A DNA stretch of 6,478 nt, taken from positions 1-6,478 of the forward strand of contig JAOUNC010000164.1 of assembly GCA_029881175.1 (NCBI GenBank). The letters are read 5' to 3'. Positions 1 through 4,139 of this stretch are shown one piece after another. Origin of the DNA: Nitrospirota bacterium (GTDB lineage: Bacteria; Nitrospirota; Nitrospiria; Nitrospirales; UBA8639). A model generated the notes under the pieces. That model was not told the origin of the DNA. It saw nothing but the letters and a program-made list of their open reading frames with translations, and made no database searches. The translations under genes were made by a program, and so were the position numbers. Numbering within the stretch: position 1 is the first letter of the stretch; the number at the start of each line of letters is the position of its first letter.

Positions 1-45
1 CGTATACGCGACGAACAGCCGGAGTAGGTAGAACCTCCACTTCTT

Positions 46-624
46 TTAGGCAATGGCTTTGTCGATTAGAACTTTAGCCGCCCTCTTCGCAATCTTGGCT
101 GTTTTAGGATTTTGAGAAACCTGGGCTGTCACCGTCGCCCCTTCCAATAATAACGCCAATTCCTCTGCAAGCTCTTGTGGATCAGAGGTTCCGACTTGTT
201 CGCAAAGTGAACGGATGTAGTCTTTCACCAATTTCTTATAATCCTGACAAATCTGACGAATGGGTGTATCGTCATCGGAGTATTCCCCAATGGTGTTGAT
301 AAACAAGCACCCATAGAAGCTACTTTGCTGAAACCATCTTTCCGCAAAATCAAAGATCGCTAACAACCGCGCTTTAGGGGTCTTTCCCCCACCTTCCACT
401 CGCCGCATGAATTCATTTCTGGCCATTCCGTCGTACTGACGCAATACCGCCAGCACTAATTCTTCCTTCGAACGAAAATGTGCGTAAAGGGTTTTTTTCG
501 TAACACCGGACCGTTCCACGATGGTGTCGATGCCGGTCGCATGAATCCCGTTTTTTGCAAATAGCTCTAGTGCCGTCTTGATGAGCTGCTCCCGTTTCGA
601 AAGAGCAGTTTTAGTCTGTTTCAT
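46..624 (-). CDS. TetR/AcrR-family transcriptional repressor
   Basis: A 192-residue DNA-binding regulator expected to act as a cytoplasmic dimer that leaves its operator on binding a ligand or on oxidation. The N-terminal TetR helix-turn-helix spans about residues 11-58, with the typical series GIDTIVERSG, then VTKKTLYAHF, then RSKEELV. The rest is the variable helical ligand and dimerisation domain, containing a GCLF motif at 105-108. Length is normal for the family. The start at 624 fits the usual short leader before the first helix, but its own Shine-Dalgarno is poor (only GAGTGA directly upstream). A strong one lies further up, before a leader ORF at 631-663. The gene is divergent from the YHS gene at 869, and palindromes in the shared gap suggest that it represses itself and that gene. 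The family is certain from sequence; ligand and targets are inferred. Confidence 0.93.
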   Translation of the reverse strand: MKQTKTALSKREQLIKTALELFAKNGIHATGIDTIVERSGVTKKTLYAHFRSKEELVLAVLRQYDGMARNEFMRRVEGGGKTPKARLLAIFDFAERWFQQSSFYGCLFINTIGEYSDDDTPIRQICQDYKKLVKDYIRSLCEQVGTSDPQELAEELALLLEGATVTAQVSQNPKTAKIAKRAAKVLIDKAIA

Positions 625-630
625 TTCACT

Positions 631-663
631 CTACAGGCCCGTCTTTATGTATTTTTTCAACAT
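631..663 (-). CDS. Possible 10-codon leader peptide of the tetR-type gene
   Basis: A tiny ORF, MLKKYIKTGL, begins at 663 and ends in TAG at 631-633. A strong Shine-Dalgarno GGGGAGG (complement of 673-679) lies 9 nt upstream of its ATG. The TetR start follows the TAG after only 6 nt and is in the same frame, so TAG is the only stop between the two starts. Three readings are possible: a leader peptide feeding ribosomes to the regulator by translational coupling, a former longer N-terminus cut by a TAG mutation, or chance. The peptide itself matches nothing I know. The sequence facts are direct; translation is inferred. Confidence 0.35.
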   Translation of the reverse strand: MLKKYIKTGL

Positions 664-731
664 TTTTTCTGTCCTCCCCTATCATTCCATGGTGAATTTA
701 GGATCTTTTTCTTTTCATACCAATAGCTTGG

Positions 732-760
732 AATATATTTACTGAAGTAAAAAGAATTAA
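732..760 (-). promoter_or_regulatory. Candidate tetR promoter with internal palindrome
   Basis: Read on the minus strand, a -10-like TATATT (complement of 732-737) is preceded by 17 bp and then a weak -35 TTAATT (complement of 755-760). The 17-bp spacer contains the palindrome TTTACT-GA-AGTAAA (738-751, 6-bp arms). Repressor binding there would block RNA polymerase, so this could be the autoregulatory site. The -35 matches consensus at only three positions and the region is AT-rich, so support is modest. Confidence 0.3.
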
Positions 761-810
761 AAAACGACCTGTAACGAAGCACCAACTCAGCTGACTAGGC
801 TCTATGATAT

Positions 811-824
811 ATACAGATCTGTAT
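811..824. promoter_or_regulatory. 14-bp perfect palindrome, probable TetR-type operator
   Basis: ATACAGATCTGTAT is perfectly self-complementary and lies 44 bp upstream of the YHS-domain start, between two divergent genes of which one encodes a TetR-family repressor. TetR-family dimers usually bind such short palindromes between divergent promoters. A -10-like TATGAT (803-808) overlaps its upstream side, but no convincing -35 was found for it, so the YHS promoter itself is not assigned. Confidence 0.45.
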
Positions 825-868
825 TTACAAAAACATTAGCTATTCACTCATCACAAAGGAGACTCATC

Positions 869-1330
869 ATGAAAATAATGAATGCATTTTTCGTTTCGGT
901 TTTTGCAGTATTCATGGCTCTCGTGACCACCCAGGCCTTGGCCGTTGATGTTACACACAGTACCCCTGAGATTAGTGGCTATGATCCCGTCGCTTACTTC
1001 ACGGATGGCAAACCGATGAAGGGCTCCGGGCATCACGTCGCTGATTACAAAGGCGTAACCTATGCCTTCGCCAGCAAAGACCACAAGACGATCTTCCAAA
1101 CCAATCCGAAAAAGTACATCCCTGCGTATGGCGGATACTGTGCCTATGGAGTGGCGGTCGGGAAAAAGTTTGTGTCCGATCCAGAAGCATGGAAGATCGT
1201 CAACGGCACATTGTATTTGAACCTGGATAAAGACATTCAAAGCAAATGGGCTAAGGATATTCCAGGCTCCATCAAAAAATCAGAGGCCAATTGGAAAGAA
1301 ATCAAAGATAAAGCGGCCTCGGATCTATAA
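869..1330 (+). CDS. Exported YHS-domain protein
   Basis: A 153-residue protein with a clear Sec signal peptide: Met-Lys start, hydrophobic core at about residues 6-22, and probable signal peptidase I cleavage after ALA at 23-25. The mature part is a YHS domain, with SGYDPVAYF at 36-44, a region ending in YKGVTYAFAS, and the characteristic YGGYCAYGVAVGKK at 87-100 holding the only cysteine (C91), then a conserved NGTLYLNLD (112-120). A lysine-rich helical tail follows. YHS domains are small folds often linked to metal handling, but the role of this secreted subfamily is not established, so only a periplasmic location and possible metal or redox role are inferred. The start is fixed by AAGGAG at 856-861, 7 nt upstream. 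It is divergent from the TetR gene and followed 78 bp later by a decayed P460-like gene with its own ribosome binding site. Confidence 0.9.
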   Translation: MKIMNAFFVSVFAVFMALVTTQALAVDVTHSTPEISGYDPVAYFTDGKPMKGSGHHVADYKGVTYAFASKDHKTIFQTNPKKYIPAYGGYCAYGVAVGKKFVSDPEAWKIVNGTLYLNLDKDIQSKWAKDIPGSIKKSEANWKEIKDKAASDL

Positions 1331-1337
1331 GAAAAAG

Positions 1338-1374
1338 AGGTGAGGCCCGCTACCCTAGACTACTGGCCTCACCT
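1338..1374 (-). terminator. Strong hairpin; terminator-like on the minus strand
   Basis: AGGTGAGGCC (1338-1347) and GGCCTCACCT (1365-1374) form a perfect 10-bp stem around a 17-nt loop, starting 7 bp after the YHS stop codon. On the plus strand no T-run follows. On the minus strand the stem is followed by CTTTTTCTT (complement of 1329-1337), so as an intrinsic terminator it would stop leftward transcription, for example read-through from the toxin-antitoxin operon. For the plus strand it may instead protect the 3' end of the YHS message or separate it from the next gene. The loop is long for a classic terminator. Confidence 0.4.
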
Positions 1375-1408
1375 GACACCCAAAACAGCACCCGTAAAGG
1401 AGAAAAAG

Positions 1409-1620
1409 ATGAAACGGATCATACAATCACAATCGTAGGAATTCTCGGCATTGGAAGTTGGCCAGGATGGGTAATGGCGAATGAAGACAAGGCCTTTGCA
1501 CCCAACGTCAATTCAATAACCGGCGCCATCAGTGTGCCGGAAGACTATACCCTGTGGCCCACCATCGGCACCTGGACACATGCCAAAGCCGATGGAGGGG
1601 CCGCGAACATTCACGAATAG
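1409..1620 (+). pseudogene. Truncated, frameshifted cytochrome P460-like gene remnant
   Basis: AAAGGAG at 1396-1402 sits 6 nt before an ATG at 1409, but that frame stops at 1436-1438 after MKRIIQSQS. The coding signal continues in another frame from about 1429 to TAG at 1618-1620. It first reads as the hydrophobic core of a signal peptide (TIVGILGIGSWPGWVMA), then as mature sequence with ISVPEDYTLWPTIGTWTHAK. That pattern resembles the N-terminal region of the cytochrome P460 family, periplasmic c-type haem proteins with a lysine cross-link, of some 150 or more residues. Everything after NIHE is missing, including the CxxCH haem site. Rejoining the two frames needs a net gain of one base or loss of two near the tandem ACAATC repeat (1423-1434). 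Pseudogene status is clear if the reading is right. The P460 assignment rests on a short match recalled from memory. Confidence 0.6.
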
Positions 1621-1703
1621 AGGTCATGTTTCGTGGGGTTGGTTCGGGAGCATCGAGAAAGCCTGTAGTTCTATCCCGTAACAATACTAGAATCGATCAA
1701 TTC

Positions 1704-1722
1704 AAGGTCACGTAACCTTTTT
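1704..1722 (+). terminator. Weak terminator-like hairpin
   Basis: AAGGT (1704-1708) and ACCTT (1715-1719) can pair around a 6-nt loop and run into TTTTT at 1718-1722. The 5-bp stem is short and AT-leaning, so it would be a poor terminator for plus-strand transcripts of the YHS/P460-remnant unit. It lies between that unit and the converging vapC-like gene. Confidence 0.22.
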
Positions 1723-1752
1723 CTGAGCGTATAAGACTAGTGTTGATCAGAT

Positions 1753-2172
1753 TTATGGAATATTTTTCACGCCCGATCTCTTTGCAGCTAACTTCAAATC
1801 TCGATCGAGGGTGGCCAGCGGTAGGCCTAACCGTAAAGCAAGTTCGAGATAGGAGGCATCGTAAGCGGAGAGCCTGTATCGCCGGGCCAGTTGAAGGGTA
1901 TCAGACAGTGCATGCGTAAAGGTGGCTGAGTCCACTTCAATATCAACATCGTCAAGCATCTCAAGAAAGGCGGCGCTCCGTGCTTCCGGCACCAAATCTT
2001 TGGCTTCTGCCCTGGCAATGACATTGGCAACCTCGAGTCCCCATGTCACTGGGACAAAGGCGCTGGCATGCTTGAGCGCATCAAGCACTTTGCCGGCGTA
2101 AGTTAATTCGAGTGGTTGGCCATCACCAAAGAACCAACGCATGGTCACCGAGTTATCAAGGACGAAGCTCAC
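1753..2172 (-). CDS. vapC: PIN-domain ribonuclease toxin (VapC-like)
   Basis: A 139-residue PIN-domain protein, the expected toxin of a type II toxin-antitoxin pair, acting as a Mg2+-dependent endoribonuclease in the cytoplasm. The acidic active-site set is present: D6 in the opening VLDNSV strand, E47 in GLEVAN, D105 in SAYDASYLELA and D123 in ATLDRDL. Length is typical, so it looks active. The start is GTG at 2170-2172, overlapping the antitoxin stop in GTGA, with GAGGG (complement of 2179-2183) 6 nt upstream. This is classic translational coupling within an antitoxin-first operon. RNA targets cannot be read from the sequence. No terminator was found directly behind it. Confidence 0.9.
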   Translation of the reverse strand: MSFVLDNSVTMRWFFGDGQPLELTYAGKVLDALKHASAFVPVTWGLEVANVIARAEAKDLVPEARSAAFLEMLDDVDIEVDSATFTHALSDTLQLARRYRLSAYDASYLELALRLGLPLATLDRDLKLAAKRSGVKNIP

Positions 2173-2411
2173 GCACGTCCCTCTTCGATGAGTTTCTTAA
2201 TATTGACCCCCCGTACAGGATCAGACAACATGAATGCCTTGAGCTTTTCTGCTGCCGCAATTTTGTCCTTTGTCTTCACGCCTGTGCTAGGCACCAGATC
2301 CGCCACGGCTTCCCCGCGATTGGTGATAGTAAAGCTTTTGCCGGTTTTAACTTGCCGCAGTAATTCTGGAAGTTTCGTTTTCGCTTCATAGGACCCAATT
2401 TCAATTTTCAT
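2169..2411 (-). CDS. vapB: Phd/YefM-type antitoxin of the VapBC-like pair
   Basis: An 80-residue antitoxin that should bind and block the adjoining PIN toxin and, together with it, repress their own promoter. The N-terminal part has the Phd/YefM pattern: MKIEIGSYEAKTKLPELLRQV (1-21), a GKSFTITNRGEAVADLVP block (24-41), then a charged helical C-terminal region ending IKKLIEEGRA, which is the likely toxin-binding tail. The start is well defined by a consensus AGGAGG (complement of 2417-2422) 5 nt before the ATG. The gene precedes the toxin and overlaps it by 4 nt. The upstream inverted repeat at 2439-2464 fits autoregulation. The VapB name is used for the partner of a PIN toxin; the fold is Phd-like, not AbrB- or RHH-like. 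Confidence 0.88.
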   Translation of the reverse strand: MKIEIGSYEAKTKLPELLRQVKTGKSFTITNRGEAVADLVPSTGVKTKDKIAAAEKLKAFMLSDPVRGVNIKKLIEEGRA

Positions 2412-2438
2412 AATTTCCTCCTAGGGCGGACATCACAT

Positions 2439-2464
2439 ATAGACCAGTATATAGACTGGTCTAT
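2439..2464. promoter_or_regulatory. Perfect inverted repeat, probable toxin-antitoxin operator
   Basis: ATAGACCAGT (2439-2448) and ACTGGTCTAT (2455-2464) are exact inverse complements separated by 6 bp. It lies 28 bp upstream of the antitoxin start and overlaps the -10 of the predicted promoter. ATATAGAC is also repeated directly (2437-2444 and 2449-2456), giving two half-sites 12 bp apart. This arrangement matches operators bound by antitoxin dimers or toxin-antitoxin complexes, so conditional cooperativity is plausible. Confidence 0.65.
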
Positions 2465-2474
2465 GCTAAGACAA
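2446..2474 (-). promoter_or_regulatory. Sigma-70-type promoter of the toxin-antitoxin operon
   Basis: On the minus strand: -35 TTGTCT (complement of 2469-2474), a 17-bp spacer, and -10 TATACT (complement of 2446-2451). The -10 matches consensus at five of six positions and the -35 at four of six, with ideal spacing. The -10 sits within the inverted repeat 2439-2464. Transcription would begin about 28 bp before the antitoxin ATG, leaving room for its AGGAGG. Confidence 0.6.
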
Positions 2475-2768
2475 GACTCAAGAGTGATCATGCTCGCACT
2501 GATATTGAGGGCCTGATCAGGGTAGGTCTTTCCCAGGTGAAATGAGGGCAAAAGATGACAAAGATCAATATCCCGCATAATAGGAAAATAGAGGCGGAAA
2601 AATAGATTTCCTAGATAGGCCCAAACGCCGTTTTATAGTAGGGTTCCTGATACCTTAAATTTATCACAGGCAACTCGATTCTCAATGTGACGGAAAAAGT
2701 TCTGAGGGAACGAAAGAAGTTATCGTTTGACGGAACGCAAACGGTATCCCATGATTTCATTTAGTGGC
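2475..2768. other. Gene-free stretch between the toxin-antitoxin operon and the insertion sequence
   Basis: About 290 bp in which stops interrupt every frame quickly. The longest open run of interest, about 37 codons on the plus strand from a TGA near 2649 to a TAG near 2762, has no start with a ribosome binding site and no motif I recognise. No hairpin, repeat or RNA gene was found. It may be eroded sequence left of the insertion. Confidence 0.5.
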
Positions 2769-2792
2769 GAATTCAACCCATAAGTGCACCAC
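2769..2792. repeat. Terminal inverted repeat next to the transposase 3' end
   Basis: GAATTCA plus ACCC plus ATAAGTGCACCAC. It pairs with 3831-3854 at all but the four central bases. The transposase stop codon (2773-2775) lies inside it, so the last six codons are constrained by the repeat. Confidence 0.85.
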
Positions 2793-3771
2793 TGGTTGGT
2801 ACTGGCCTCTGTGCTTGAATCCATTGCATGAACACTTCCCATGGCGTTTGAAATTCTAAGCATTTGCGAGGGCGATGATTCATCGCGTCAGCAGCCGCGT
2901 CGACTTCCTCCTGCGACACGGTATCCAGCCGCCTCCCTTTCGGAAAATATTGGCGCAGCAAGCCATTTGAATGCTCATTGAGGCCGCGCTCCCAACTGTG
3001 ATACGGCCGGGCAAAGAATCCTTGGCACCCTAGCGCTTCAGCAATCTCTCGATGCCCACTGAATGCTCGGCCATTGTCATACGTGATCGTGGCTACCCAG
3101 TCCTTCCAGGGTTCGAGAAGGGTGATGATCGCCTCCGTGACCAACTCGGCGGTTGTGCGGAGGATGGGGATCGCCAAGAACAGGCGCGCGCGGCGTTCGG
3201 CGAGGGTCACGATCGCCCCCTTGTGGGTCTTCCCCATCATCAAGTCAGCTTCCCAGTCCCCCACACGGACCCGAGTTTCCACGAGAGCGGGACGCTCCTC
3301 AATCCCCACCCGACCAGGGATGCTCCCTCGAGCATCCTTGGCTCCATCACGCTTTCGAGAGGGCTTGGCTTGATGCCGGAGGTAGCCAGAGAGCTGGCCC
3401 CCTTGCGGCTTGTCCTTGAGGACGAATCGATAGATGGTTTCGGGACTCAGGGAACGGGCCTGTTCCCGCTCGAGCCGTCCACAAATTTGTGCTGGGCTCC
3501 ATCGGGCTTGGAGTTTCTCTTGAATATATTGCACAACTGGCTCCGTTAATTTCACGGCTTTCGGTTTTGTCTGCTGCCGCTGGTTGGCGAAGCCCTGCGC
3601 TTGGTGATGCCGATACCCCCGTTGCCCCGTGTTCCGCTGGAGGTCACGCCTGAGGGTCGTGTGGGAGCGCCCCATCACCTTGGCGATGTCTCGAAGAGTC
3701 TGGCCTTGCTTCCGCATGATCTCCAATCCATACCGTTCTTGCTGCGTCAGCTGCGAATACGTCTGCCCCAT
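2773..3771 (-). CDS. IS30-family DDE transposase
   Basis: A 332-residue transposase that cuts and joins the ends of its insertion sequence. The N-terminal helix-turn-helix region (about residues 7-47) includes LTQQERYGLEIMRKQG and IAKVMGRSHTTLRRDL, for recognition of the terminal repeats. The rve/DDE catalytic domain runs from about 165 to 315: D176 in WEAD, D232 in TYDNG, and E266 in the IS30-type signature ERGLNEHSNGLLRQYFPKG (261-279). All three acidic residues are present and the frame is unbroken, so the enzyme is probably functional. The start at 3771 is supported by GGAGGAGG (complement of 3779-3786) 7 nt upstream. It ends within the terminal repeat. Length is ordinary for the family. 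Confidence 0.96.
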   Translation of the reverse strand: MGQTYSQLTQQERYGLEIMRKQGQTLRDIAKVMGRSHTTLRRDLQRNTGQRGYRHHQAQGFANQRQQTKPKAVKLTEPVVQYIQEKLQARWSPAQICGRLEREQARSLSPETIYRFVLKDKPQGGQLSGYLRHQAKPSRKRDGAKDARGSIPGRVGIEERPALVETRVRVGDWEADLMMGKTHKGAIVTLAERRARLFLAIPILRTTAELVTEAIITLLEPWKDWVATITYDNGRAFSGHREIAEALGCQGFFARPYHSWERGLNEHSNGLLRQYFPKGRRLDTVSQEEVDAAADAMNHRPRKCLEFQTPWEVFMQWIQAQRPVPTSGALMG

Positions 3772-3830
3772 CTTGGCACCTCCTCCTTGAGTTGAGCCCG
3801 CATTCTATCAACAACGGCTCAACCGATAAG

Positions 3831-3854
3831 GTGGTGCACTTATTATGTGAATTC
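3831..3854. repeat. Terminal inverted repeat upstream of the transposase
   Basis: GTGGTGCACTTAT plus TATG plus TGAATTC, the inverse complement of 2769-2792 except in the central four bases. It lies about 60 bp before the transposase start, where the element's own promoter would be expected; no clear promoter was assigned. Confidence 0.85.
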
Positions 3855-3995
3855 AAGTTATCATTCGTATACGATAAAGGTTTTGAATGAATAAGAGCAG
3901 TCTCAAAATATGTGTAAATGCTTGATTTTGTCCGTTAGAAAATGGCCGATGAATTCCATTTGCAGAATGAATGGAGTAAATCTTAGGAGATCTGA

Positions 3996-4078
3996 TCATC
4001 CTGAGTGAAACGAAGGAGCTGGTATAGCGGTATCATCTTCAGTTTGGACACAGATCTTTCGCCGTTGGCTCAAGATGA
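3996..4078. repeat. Degenerate long inverted repeat, possibly a dispersed palindromic element
   Basis: TCATCCTGAG (3996-4005) pairs with CTCAAGATGA (4069-4078) at nine of ten positions. CGAAGGAGCT (4011-4020) pairs with AGATCTTTCG (4052-4061) at eight of ten. A 31-nt loop lies between. From memory, the left arm closely resembles an intergenic palindromic repeat seen in many environmental bacterial genomes, with arms of the form TCATCCTGAG followed by CGAAGGATCT. The pairing is direct observation; membership of a repeat family is inference. The rest of 3855-4139 shows no gene. No T-run follows, so it is not an obvious recQ terminator although it lies downstream of that gene. Confidence 0.5.
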
Positions 4079-4139
4079 CATTCGGATAGAGAACAAACTG
4101 TGTCACAAAGTATTTTCCCTCTGTCTGAATGGTGAAGTC

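Larger units (their letters stand above)
2769..3854 (-). mobile_element. Complete IS30-family insertion sequence, 1086 bp
   Basis: The element is bounded by 24-bp imperfect terminal inverted repeats (2769-2792 and 3831-3854, 20 of 24 positions identical) and carries one transposase gene filling nearly the whole length, the standard layout and size for the IS30 family. The ends are GAATTCA, four mismatched bases, then ATAAGTGCACCAC. No convincing 2-3 bp target duplication is seen directly outside these ends, so either the true ends are a few bases in, or one flank has changed since insertion. It lies in the gap between the toxin-antitoxin operon and recQ and does not visibly interrupt a gene. 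Confidence 0.87.

Noticed and set aside
1..40. A GTG at 38-40 on the minus strand opens a frame running off the left edge, just behind the TetR stop.
   Set aside because: Only 13 codons are visible, there is no good ribosome binding site and no recognisable sequence.
851..1240. A 129-codon open frame antisense to the YHS gene.
   Set aside because: It is a mirror of a clear coding gene with signal peptide, ribosome binding site and family motifs, and its translation has no recognisable domain.
3052..3549. A 165-codon open frame on the plus strand inside the insertion sequence.
   Set aside because: It is opposite an intact transposase; it reflects base composition and shows no domain.
3644..3856. 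A 70-codon minus-strand frame starting in the terminal repeat of the insertion sequence, which could suggest a two-ORF element.
   Set aside because: It overlaps the transposase N-terminus in another frame, has no helix-turn-helix, and IS30 elements normally have one ORF.
2717..3862. AAGTTATC occurs left of the insertion sequence (2717-2724) and immediately right of it (3855-3862), which might be read as a target duplication.
   Set aside because: The left copy is 45 bp from the element end, and IS30 duplications are only 2-3 bp; an 8-bp match over this range can be chance.
3865..3874. TCGTATACGA palindrome just right of the insertion sequence.
   Set aside because: A single 10-bp palindrome without a promoter or gene nearby gives no basis for a function.
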